Shown: positions 18,840-26,357 of the stretch, piece by piece
Position numbering within the stretch: position 1 is the first letter of the stretch
Layout of the letters: the number at the start of each line of letters is the position of its first letter
Assembly (NCBI RefSeq): GCF_013087515.1
Contig: NZ_JABFCN010000030.1
Location: 281,944 to 345,943 of the forward strand
Reading direction: 5' to 3'
Source of the DNA: Rhizobium sophorae
GTDB taxonomy: Bacteria > Pseudomonadota > Alphaproteobacteria > Rhizobiales > Rhizobiaceae
DNA length: 64,000 nucleotides
Position numbers and translations under genes: made by a program
Notes under the pieces: generated by a model
Told to the model about the DNA's origin: nothing
Database searches by the model: none
Seen by the model: only the letters and a program-made list of their open reading frames with translations

Positions 18840-19559
18840 ATGGAACAAGTAGGATTGGCAGCAGCAACGACGGACGTCAGCCTCTGGTCGCTTTTCATGC
18901 AGGCCGGCATCGTCGTCAAGCTCGTCATGCTCGGGCTCATCGCGGCCTCGGTGTGGACGTGGGCGATCGTCATCGACAAATACCTGGCCTATGGCCGAGC
19001 GCGGCGCCAGTTCGACAAGTTCGAACAGGTGTTCTGGTCGGGCCAGTCGCTGGAAGAACTCTACCGCTCGCTGTCGGAGCGCAACAATACCGGGCTCGCG
19101 GCAATCTTCGTGGCCGCCATGCGCGAGTGGAAGAAATCCTTCGAACGCGGCGCCCGCTCACCGATCGGCCTGCAGATGCGTATCGACCGGGCGATGGACG
19201 TGACGCTCGCCCGTGAGACCGAATTTCTCGGCGCCCGCCTTGGATCGCTGGCGACCATCGGCTCGGCCGGTCCGTTCATCGGTCTCTTCGGCACGGTCGT
19301 CGGCATCATGACTTCGTTCCAGGCGATCGCCGGTTCGAAGTCGACCAACCTTGCGGTCGTCGCGCCCGGTATCGCCGAAGCGCTGCTTGCCACCGCGATC
19401 GGTCTCGTCGCGGCTATCCCCGCAGTTATCGCCTACAACAAGTTCTCTGCCGATGCCGGCAAGCTCTCGGGCCGCATGGAAGGTTTCGCGGATGAATTCT
19501 CCGCCATACTTTCGCGCCAGATCGACGAGAAACTGCAGCCGCGCGCTGCCGCTCAGTAA
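18840..19559 (+). CDS. tolQ: Tol-Pal proton channel TolQ
   Basis: A 239-residue MotA/ExbB/TolQ-family protein with three membrane helices, one near residues 18-40 and two near 135-160 and 175-200 (SLATIGSAGPFIGLFGTVVGIM is the family core). With TolR it forms the proton-driven motor that energises TolA at cell division. ATG 18840 gives the normal length; it starts after an upstream open stretch that has no good ribosome site. It is 18 bases from tolR. Confidence 0.97.
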   Translation: MEQVGLAAATTDVSLWSLFMQAGIVVKLVMLGLIAASVWTWAIVIDKYLAYGRARRQFDKFEQVFWSGQSLEELYRSLSERNNTGLAAIFVAAMREWKKSFERGARSPIGLQMRIDRAMDVTLARETEFLGARLGSLATIGSAGPFIGLFGTVVGIMTSFQAIAGSKSTNLAVVAPGIAEALLATAIGLVAAIPAVIAYNKFSADAGKLSGRMEGFADEFSAILSRQIDEKLQPRAAAQ

Positions 19560-19577
19560 CCAACGAGGTATTCTGAC

Positions 19578-20033
19578 ATGGGTATGACTGTTGGAGGCAA
19601 TGGCGGCGGGGGCGGCGGACGCCGCCGTCGCGGTGGTCGGAACAGGGCCGTGATTTCCGAAATCAACGTGACGCCGCTGGTCGACGTCATGCTGGTGCTT
19701 TTGATCATCTTTATGGTCGCGGCACCGATGATGACTGTCGGCGTGCCGATCGACCTGCCGGAAACGCAGGCCAAGGCGCTCAATTCCGAGACGCAGCCGA
19801 TCACCATCTCCGTCAAGAACGACGGTGAGGTGTTCCTGCAGGAAACGCCGATCCCGGCCGCGGAGATCGCCGCCAAGCTCGAGGCGATCGCCACCACCGG
19901 CTATAACGAACGCATCTTCGTGCGCGGCGACGCGACAGCGCCCTACGGCGTCATCGCCGATGTCATGGCCCGTATTCAGGGCGCGGGCTTCAAGAATATC
20001 GGCCTCGTGACGCAGCAGAAGAAGGACCAATAG
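19578..20033 (+). CDS. tolR: Tol-Pal proton channel subunit TolR
   Basis: A 151-residue ExbD/TolR protein. A glycine- and arginine-rich cytoplasmic N-terminus is followed by EINVTPLVDVMLVLLIIFMV (residues about 28-50), whose Asp is the proton-carrying residue, and a periplasmic domain. Its partner is TolQ. ACGAGGT lies upstream of the ATG. tolA follows eight bases after the stop. Confidence 0.97.
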   Translation: MGMTVGGNGGGGGGRRRRGGRNRAVISEINVTPLVDVMLVLLIIFMVAAPMMTVGVPIDLPETQAKALNSETQPITISVKNDGEVFLQETPIPAAEIAAKLEAIATTGYNERIFVRGDATAPYGVIADVMARIQGAGFKNIGLVTQQKKDQ

Positions 20034-20041
20034 CGCTCAAA

Positions 20042-21160
20042 ATGAAGGCCAGTGTCATCACATCTGCTGTTTTGCACGGCCTGGTGCTTACCTGGGCGAT
20101 GGTGTCGCTCGGCGCCCCGGAATCCTTCAAGGTGGAGGATTTCGAGGCGATGCCGGTCGATCTGGTGCCGGTGGAATCCATTACCCAGATGCAGCAAGGC
20201 GACAAGAAGGCTCCGAAGAAGGAGACTTCCGCGCCCGTGCCGACGACGCGGCCGCCGATCGCGCAACCGGCCGAGAACGCCGGCGACAACAATGTCGACC
20301 TGAAGACGCCGCCGGTGCCGAACGCCAAGCCCAGCAATAGCGAGGCTGCCGCGGCGAATTCGAGCGAAAAGCCGATGCCGAAGACCGATCCCGTCCCGAA
20401 TGATGTCAAGGACATCGTCAAGGAGGAAACGGAAATCGAGCAGCCGAAGGAGGTCGCCTCCATTCCGCCGCCGAAGCCGGTCGAAGTGACGCCGCCGAAG
20501 CCGGAGGAAAAACCGCCGGAAGAGCAGGCCAAGCCTGAGGAACCGCCGAAGCCGGATGCGGAAGCATTGCCGGACAATGTGCCGACGCCCGTCGCCAAGC
20601 CGCAGGTGAAGCCGCCGGAACCACAGAAGCCCGCCGAAAAGCCGCCGGAAAAGACAGCCGAGAAGCCGACCGAAAAGAAGAAGGCCGATCAGAAGCAGGA
20701 GACGGCGAAGTCTGCCTCATCGATGAAGAGCGATTTCAATGCCGATGAGGTTGCGGCGTTGCTGAACAAGACCGATCCTTCAGCAGGCGGTGCTAAGCGC
20801 TCGACGCAGGAGGCATCGCTCGGAGCGAGGAAGAGCAATGGCGGCTCCAAGCTTTCGATGAGCGAGATGGATGCGTTGAAAAGCGCCATCGCCGGCAACT
20901 GGTCTGTTATTCCCGGCATGGAAGGCGTGAGCGATGTTCGCATCAAGGTGCATATGAATCTCGATCAGGACGGCAATATCGTCGGCGAACCGGAAGTCGA
21001 GGCGGTTGGTGGCGATAACGAATCTACTCGTCGGGCGCTCGCCGGCGGCGCTTATCGCGCCATCATGAAATCGGCTCCTTTCTCGTCGCTTCCAAAAGAC
21101 AAATACGATGCCTGGAGCGAAGTCGTCGTCAACTTCGATCCAAGCGATCTGGGAATTTAA
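20042..21160 (+). CDS. tolA: Cell envelope protein TolA
   Basis: A 372-residue TolA. An N-terminal membrane helix (SVITSAVLHGLVLTWAMVSL) is followed by a long Pro/Lys/Glu-rich domain of about 220 residues (many PPKPEE-type repeats) and a small globular C-terminal domain from about residue 290 (RIKVHMNLDQDG to VVNFDPSDLGI). TolA spans the periplasm to link the TolQR motor to Pal and TolB. The C-terminal domain is duplicated in the next gene: the final 30 bases around 21096-21130 are nearly identical to those at 21535-21569. Confidence 0.95.
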   Translation: MKASVITSAVLHGLVLTWAMVSLGAPESFKVEDFEAMPVDLVPVESITQMQQGDKKAPKKETSAPVPTTRPPIAQPAENAGDNNVDLKTPPVPNAKPSNSEAAAANSSEKPMPKTDPVPNDVKDIVKEETEIEQPKEVASIPPPKPVEVTPPKPEEKPPEEQAKPEEPPKPDAEALPDNVPTPVAKPQVKPPEPQKPAEKPPEKTAEKPTEKKKADQKQETAKSASSMKSDFNADEVAALLNKTDPSAGGAKRSTQEASLGARKSNGGSKLSMSEMDALKSAIAGNWSVIPGMEGVSDVRIKVHMNLDQDGNIVGEPEVEAVGGDNESTRRALAGGAYRAIMKSAPFSSLPKDKYDAWSEVVVNFDPSDLGI

Positions 21161-21607
21161 ATGCTGAAGAGCCTGTCTTATTTCGCGAAGTCTTTCGGGA
21201 TACGCGCGGTGCTGGTGGGGATCGCGATTGGCTTGGCGTTGCCGCTCGAAGCAAATGCGGAGACGGTTGATCGGGGAAATGGCGGTAAGGAAGCATCCGC
21301 TGTCAGTTCGGCTACCGCTGTCGCGATGCGAGATGCAATCCAGAGGCAGTTCAATATCGATACCAGTCTGAAAGACATCGGCAACGTGCGTATGACGATT
21401 CACGTAAAGCTTGATAGAGATGGCCAGATCGTAGGCGTTCCTGACGTGGAGGCCAGTGGTGGTCGTGAGAGCACGCGAAAAAGCATTACCAATGCCGGCG
21501 TTCGCGCAGTTCGTCGCGCAGCTCCTTTTACGATGCTTCCAAAAGATAAATACGATGCCTGGAAGGAAGTTATTTTGAACTTCGACACCAGCGCTCTTAC
21601 GCAATAA
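21161..21607 (+). CDS. Small exported protein with TolA C-terminal domain
   Basis: A 148-residue protein between tolA and tolB. It has a Sec signal peptide (about residues 1-33, ending LPLEANA) and a single domain from about residue 68 that matches the TolA C-terminal domain closely (VRMTIHVKLDRDGQIVG, LPKDKYDAWKEVILNFD). Its first residues MLKSL resemble the MLKGL start of TolB next door. It looks like a tandem duplication that joined a TolB-type signal peptide to the TolA domain. It has no membrane anchor, so it would be a free periplasmic TolA domain III. Codon use is AT-richer than in neighbouring tol genes. Its start abuts the tolA stop, with no good Shine-Dalgarno, so coupling is likely. 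Function unknown. Confidence 0.85.
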   Translation: MLKSLSYFAKSFGIRAVLVGIAIGLALPLEANAETVDRGNGGKEASAVSSATAVAMRDAIQRQFNIDTSLKDIGNVRMTIHVKLDRDGQIVGVPDVEASGGRESTRKSITNAGVRAVRRAAPFTMLPKDKYDAWKEVILNFDTSALTQ

Positions 21608-21608
21608 G

Positions 21609-22940
21609 ATGCTGAAAGGCTTGTTTGATATGGTCAAGTGTTCCCTCATCCGCGCGCTCGTCGTCGCCGTCGGCATGGCTGCCGCCGCTCTTGTTGCATC
21701 GCCTGCGAACGCACTCGTGGAGATCAACATCAACAAAGGTAACGTTCAGCCACTGCCGATTGCGGTAACTGACTTCCTGCAGGGCGATATGGGCGCGCAG
21801 GTCTCGCAAGTGATTGCCGCGGACTTGCAGCGTTCCGGATTGTTTGCGCCCATTAACAAGTCCGCTTTCATCGAGAAGATTTCCAACCCGGACGCTTCGC
21901 CGCGATTCGAGGACTGGAAGGTTATTAACGCACAGGCGTTGGTCACCGGCCGGGTTACCAAGGAAGCGGATGGCCGCCTTCGCGCCGAATTCCGCCTATG
22001 GGATACTTTTGCCGGACAGCAGATGACCGGTCAGCAGTTCTATACGCAGCCGGAGAACTGGCGCCGTGTGGCTCACATCATCGCCGATGCGATCTACAAG
22101 CAGATCACCGGCGAAGAAGGTTATTTCGACACCCGCGTCGTCTTCGTCTCCGAATCCGGCACCAAGCAGCAGCGCAAGCGGCAGCTTGCGATCATGGATC
22201 AGGATGGCTTCAACGTGCGGATGCTGACCGATGGCAGCGATCTCGTGCTGACGCCGCGCTTCTCGCCGAGCCGGCAGGAAGTCACTTACATGTCCTTTGC
22301 CAACCAGCAGCCGCGGGTCTATCTGCTGCAGCTCGAAACCGGGCAGCGCGAGGTCGTCGGCAACTTCCCCGGCATGACCTTCTCGCCGCGCTTTTCGCCG
22401 GACGGTCAGAAGGTGATTATGAGCTTGCAGCAGGAAGGCAATTCCAACATCTATACGATGGACCTGCGCTCGCGCACGACGACGCGGTTGACCTCGACGG
22501 CGGCGATCGATACCTCGCCCTCCTATTCGCCTGATGGTGCGCGTGTCAGCTTCGAAAGCGACCGCGGCGGAAAGCCACAGATTTATGTGATGAATGCCGA
22601 TGGCTCGGGCCAGACCCGTATTTCCTTCGGCGACGGCTCCTATTCAACGCCGGTCTGGTCGCCGCGCGGCGATCTCATCGCCTTCACCAAGCAGGCCGGC
22701 GGCAAGTTCTCGATCGGCGTGATGAAGCCAGATGGTTCCGGCGAGCGCATCCTGACGACCGGCTTCCACAATGAAGGCCCGACCTGGGCGCCGAACGGCC
22801 GCGTCCTGATGTTCTTCCGCCAGGCGGCAGGATCGGGCGGTCCGCAGCTCTATTCGATCGATCTGACCGGGTACAACGAGCAGCTAGTGAAGACACCGAC
22901 CTACGGTTCGGACCCGGCCTGGTCGCCGCTTCTGGAGTAG
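21609..22940 (+). CDS. tolB: Tol-Pal periplasmic beta-propeller TolB
   Basis: A 443-residue TolB. It has a signal peptide (through SPANA, about residue 35), an N-terminal anticodon-binding-like domain, and a C-terminal six-bladed propeller with repeated PRFSPSRQEV, PRFSPDGQKV and SPDGARVSF motifs. It binds Pal and the TolA C-domain. Two starts are possible: ATG 21609, one base after the previous stop, or ATG 21630 (MVKCSLIRAL), which would fit known TolB N-termini better and has GAAAGG upstream. I list the longer form. Confidence 0.95.
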   Translation: MLKGLFDMVKCSLIRALVVAVGMAAAALVASPANALVEININKGNVQPLPIAVTDFLQGDMGAQVSQVIAADLQRSGLFAPINKSAFIEKISNPDASPRFEDWKVINAQALVTGRVTKEADGRLRAEFRLWDTFAGQQMTGQQFYTQPENWRRVAHIIADAIYKQITGEEGYFDTRVVFVSESGTKQQRKRQLAIMDQDGFNVRMLTDGSDLVLTPRFSPSRQEVTYMSFANQQPRVYLLQLETGQREVVGNFPGMTFSPRFSPDGQKVIMSLQQEGNSNIYTMDLRSRTTTRLTSTAAIDTSPSYSPDGARVSFESDRGGKPQIYVMNADGSGQTRISFGDGSYSTPVWSPRGDLIAFTKQAGGKFSIGVMKPDGSGERILTTGFHNEGPTWAPNGRVLMFFRQAAGSGGPQLYSIDLTGYNEQLVKTPTYGSDPAWSPLLE

Positions 22941-23091
22941 CGGGTGCCACAATGCCTTCATGTCGTCCCAAAGTCATGAAAACCGGGCGACTGCGGGACA
23001 AATCAGTAAATTGTTAACCATAGTCATTGAGGGGCGGTTAACCGAGTGCGGTTACTGTCCGGAAACCCTGAAATCGCAAGGAGACCCGGCC

Positions 23092-23625
23092 ATGAGCCGA
23101 ATTCACACCCCGGCAATGAGCCGCATGAAGAATTTCGCCCGCAACCCCGTCATGATCGCGCTTATCGCCGGTCTCGCCCTCGCGAGCTGCGCCAAGAAGA
23201 ACGTACCGAACAGCGCCGGCGATCTCGGCCTTGGCGCCGGTGCTGGCGCGGCAACGCCGGGCTCGGCCCAGGACTTCACGGTCAATGTCGGCGATCGCAT
23301 CTTCTTCGACACCGACTCCTCGTCGATCCGTGCCGATGCTTCGCAGACGCTCGACCGTCAGGCGCAGTGGCTCGCCCGTTACCCGAACTACCAGATCACC
23401 GTCGAAGGCCATGCCGACGAACGCGGCACGCGCGAATATAACCTCGCGCTCGGCGCCCGCCGTGCTGCTGCCGCCAAGGACTATCTCGCTTCGCGCGGCG
23501 TCCCGGCGCAGCGCCTGAAGACGATCTCCTACGGCAAGGAACGTCCGGTCGCCGTCTGTGACGATATTTCCTGCTGGTCGCAGAATCGTCGCGCGGTCAC
23601 GGTTCTCGGCGGCGCCGGCATGTAA
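23092..23625 (+). CDS. pal: Peptidoglycan-associated lipoprotein Pal
   Basis: A 177-residue outer-membrane lipoprotein. The lipobox is LALASC (Cys at about residue 30) and the OmpA-like peptidoglycan-binding domain includes FFDTDSSSIR, EGHADERGTREYNLALGARRA and SYGKERP. ATG 23092 is chosen for AAGGAG upstream. A 151-base gap after tolB includes AT-rich promoter-like sequence. A terminator follows the gene. Confidence 0.97.
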   Translation: MSRIHTPAMSRMKNFARNPVMIALIAGLALASCAKKNVPNSAGDLGLGAGAGAATPGSAQDFTVNVGDRIFFDTDSSSIRADASQTLDRQAQWLARYPNYQITVEGHADERGTREYNLALGARRAAAAKDYLASRGVPAQRLKTISYGKERPVAVCDDISCWSQNRRAVTVLGGAGM

Positions 23626-23650
23626 TTGCCGAGCAGCAATTCGCTTTTCG

Positions 23651-23686
23651 AAAGGCGGTCCCATCAGGGGCCGCCTTTTCTTTTTG
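23651..23686 (+). terminator. Terminator after pal
   Basis: Stem AAAGGCGG (23651-23658) and CCGCCTTT (23671-23678) with further inner pairing, then TTTTCTTTTT. It separates pal from cpoB. Confidence 0.85.
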
Positions 23687-23787
23687 ACCACACTTTGGCC
23701 AGACTCCGTTGCTTTTTGAAAGCAATTGGAAAAGTCTCCTGTTCGTGCCATCGAGGTGCGAAGAATCACTGGGACAGGACGATACAT

Positions 23788-24774
23788 ATGAAAAAACTTG
23801 TCGTGGCAGGCATGCTGTGCCTCGCGGCTGTGACTGGAAGCGAACGGGCGGCCTATTCAGCCTCGTTCTTCGGGCTACATCTCGGCGGTCGATCCGCGGA
23901 AAACCAGGCGGCTCCGCCCGTCGTCAAGGTGCAGAGCGGCGACGCGGAGGTCCGCGTGCAGCAGCTCGAAGAGCAGCTGCGGCAGTTGAACGGCCGAATC
24001 GAAGAGATGAGCTTTCAGCTTCTGCAGATGCAGGAGACGATCCGCAAGCAGCAGGAAGACAATGAATTCCGCTTCCAGCAGTTGGAAAAGACGGGTGCTG
24101 GCGGTGGCGCCAAAGCCCCTGTCAAGAAGAGCGAGACCGATGCCGCTCCGGCAGCCTCCGGCGGCGACGACATTGCCAAGGTGATCCAAGCACCGCAGGG
24201 AGCCGAAACGGCTCCCTCCACCAGCGTGCCGGAGAATAGCGGTCTCGGCCAACCACCGAAGGAACTCGGCTCGATCGATTTCGATCAGAACGGCAACCCG
24301 ATCGGCGGAAGCGTCGACGAAAATGCCACCATCGGTTCCGGTCCGATTCCCGATGCCAATAGCAAAACACCGCAGCAGACCGCATCGCTCGGCAGCGAGG
24401 CAGACCAGTACAAGGCCGCGTATGGCCACGTATTGTCCGGCGACTACAGCACGGCCGAACAGGAATTCACGCAGTACATCACCCGCTACCCGAGCAGCGC
24501 GCGGGCGGCGGACGCCAATTTCTGGCTCGGCGAAGCGCTCTATTCGCAGGGCAAATACAACGAGGCGGCCAAGACCTTCCTCAATGCGCATCAGAAATAC
24601 GGCACATCGGAAAAGGCGCCGGAAATGCTGCTGAAGCTCGGCATGTCGCTTGCGGCCCTCGACAATAACGAGACCGCCTGTGCGACGCTGCGCGAAGTGT
24701 CGAAGCGTTATCCGAAGGCTTCGCGTGCCGTCATAAGCAAGGTTGCGAGCGAACAGAAGCGCCTCTCCTGCTAA
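23788..24774 (+). CDS. cpoB: Cell-division coordinator CpoB (YbgF)
   Basis: A 328-residue exported protein. Signal peptide at residues 1-25 (through AAYSA), an N-terminal coiled coil (about residues 45-95, VQQLEEQLRQLNGRIEEM), a Pro/Ser-rich linker, then TPR repeats in the last 115 residues (YKAAYGHVLSGDYSTAEQEF, ANFWLGEALYSQGKYNEAA). In E. coli CpoB links Tol-Pal to PBP1b. ATG 23788 is chosen because the signal peptide starts there. It is 12 bases from tilS. Confidence 0.93.
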   Translation: MKKLVVAGMLCLAAVTGSERAAYSASFFGLHLGGRSAENQAAPPVVKVQSGDAEVRVQQLEEQLRQLNGRIEEMSFQLLQMQETIRKQQEDNEFRFQQLEKTGAGGGAKAPVKKSETDAAPAASGGDDIAKVIQAPQGAETAPSTSVPENSGLGQPPKELGSIDFDQNGNPIGGSVDENATIGSGPIPDANSKTPQQTASLGSEADQYKAAYGHVLSGDYSTAEQEFTQYITRYPSSARAADANFWLGEALYSQGKYNEAAKTFLNAHQKYGTSEKAPEMLLKLGMSLAALDNNETACATLREVSKRYPKASRAVISKVASEQKRLSC

Positions 24775-24785
24775 GGTCTTCCGGA

Positions 24786-26261
24786 ATGTCTCCGGAAGCC
24801 GCATCGCCTCAACTGGCGATCCTCCAGTTTCTCACGTCGCTTCAAAGCCCCGCACGCATTCTCGTCGCGATCTCGGGTGGCAGCGATTCGACCGGCCTGC
24901 TTCTTCTCCTCGATGAAGCCGTGAAGGCCGCCCCCCATCTCAAGATTTTCCTTTGCGCTGCGACCGTCGATCATGCGTTGCGCGCGAGCTCCACAGACGA
25001 GGCGCGTGAAGTCGCAACCCTCTGTGCATCGCTTGGCATTCCCCACACCACCATGATCTGGCAGGGTGACAAGCCGAAGACCGGAATCATGGCTGCGGCC
25101 CGAGAGGCGCGTTATGGCTTGCTTGCGACTGCCGCCAATGACTTCAAAGCCGATCTCATCGTCACGGGGCATACGTTCGACGACCAGCGCGAAACACTGC
25201 AGATGCGTGGGATGCGAACAGAGCAGGTTTCGACCGGTATTGGAGATGCAGTGCTCTTCGACCGGCGTTTCTGGATTTTACGGCCGCTTCTTTTTTCCAC
25301 CCGGGCAGATATCCGCGCGTTCCTGGAAGAGCAGGGCGTGCCGTGGATCGACGATCCCAGCAACGAGGATACCAAGTACGAGCGCGTGCGGACGCGCCGG
25401 CAGCTTTCGGCCGATGCAGGCATGGAGAAGGATATTGGCGCGGCCTGGGAGGAGCGGCTGGGCCTGTCGTCCAGAGGAGCCGAATGGTTGGATCGTCATT
25501 TCCGGCTTCACGGCGGCCTGCTCGGGCAGGTGATGCCTGACGGGTTGCGGCAGGATCGCCTCGTCCTCGATTATGTGCTCGCTCGTCTGGCAGCCGTTTT
25601 CGGTGGACAGCCGTTTGTGCCGGGCAGGGCGCGGATGGAGCGGGTTCTCACATTTGCCACCGGCAGCGGGCTTGGACGAATGACCGCCGGCAGGGTGGTG
25701 TTTGATCTCAGGCGTGACGGGCTTTATCTGGCGCGCGAGAGCCGGGGGATATTGCCCCTGGTTCTGCGGCCGGGAGAGGCTGGGGTTTGGGATGGAAGGT
25801 TTTATGCGTGCAATGGTTTGTCCACATCGATAGTGGTCGAGGCCGCCACTCTATACGCCCCCTCATTCCTGTCCTCGGACTTGATCCGAGGGATGTCACA
25901 GGAATCCAGTGCGCCCAAGTCCTTGGGCGCACAAGACACTTCGCGCCTTATTGAGTCAATCACCGCGGAGAAGCGCGATGGCTGGATTCCTGTGACGAGC
26001 ACAGGAATGAGGGAGCGTATTCAGCAGCTTCCCAAGGGCGCATGGAGGCGCGCTATCGCTTCGGCGCCGGCGCTATCGGCCGAAGGGGCCTCTTTATCAG
26101 AGGAATCCGCCCGCATGGTCGAACTAACACCCTATTTCGCACCCTTCGACCGCTTTTTGACACGATTTGACGTCATCTTTGCCAATAGACTTTCGGCGGT
26201 TTTCGCGACGGCGCCCTATGCGAGGCTGCCTTTAAGAAGTATTGACGGAAAAACCACCTGA
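24786..26261 (+). CDS. tilS: tRNA(Ile)-lysidine synthase TilS
   Basis: A 491-residue N-type ATP-pyrophosphatase that adds lysine to C34 of tRNA-Ile(CAU). The PP-loop SGGSDS is at about residue 30; TVDHALR and TGHTFDDQRET follow. The usual HxxDDQxET motif reads HTFDDQRET. Residues about 359-410 are encoded by a palindromic repeat (25860-26013) inserted in frame, giving the low-complexity stretch ending in GWIPVTSTGMRE. The protein is longer than many relatives as a result. The enzyme is essential, so the insertion must be tolerated. Follows cpoB by 11 bases. Confidence 0.93.
   Translation: MSPEAASPQLAILQFLTSLQSPARILVAISGGSDSTGLLLLLDEAVKAAPHLKIFLCAATVDHALRASSTDEAREVATLCASLGIPHTTMIWQGDKPKTGIMAAAREARYGLLATAANDFKADLIVTGHTFDDQRETLQMRGMRTEQVSTGIGDAVLFDRRFWILRPLLFSTRADIRAFLEEQGVPWIDDPSNEDTKYERVRTRRQLSADAGMEKDIGAAWEERLGLSSRGAEWLDRHFRLHGGLLGQVMPDGLRQDRLVLDYVLARLAAVFGGQPFVPGRARMERVLTFATGSGLGRMTAGRVVFDLRRDGLYLARESRGILPLVLRPGEAGVWDGRFYACNGLSTSIVVEAATLYAPSFLSSDLIRGMSQESSAPKSLGAQDTSRLIESITAEKRDGWIPVTSTGMRERIQQLPKGAWRRAIASAPALSAEGASLSEESARMVELTPYFAPFDRFLTRFDVIFANRLSAVFATAPYARLPLRSIDGKTT
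25860..26013. repeat. Palindromic repeat element, copy B (154 bp), inside tilS
   Basis: Terminal inverted repeats CCCTCATTCCTGT (25860-25872) and its complement at 26001-26013. Each end also forms a local hairpin, with a central palindrome GTGCGCCCAAGTCC / TTGGGCGCAC. It shares its ends with copy A at 16468-16610. It is read through in frame as part of tilS. Confidence 0.88.
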
Positions 26262-26357
26262 CTTAGGGGATCGCCTTGGCAATCGCACGGCGCAACCCTA
26301 TGTTAGAAACGAATAAGGCGGTCGCCATGAGGCGGCTGTTCCATGCTGGGGAGTTCA

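Noticed and set aside
18580..18852. Open frame of 90 codons before tolQ
   Set aside because: No ribosome site, it runs through the likely tolQ promoter and overlaps the tolQ start; the product has no recognisable feature.
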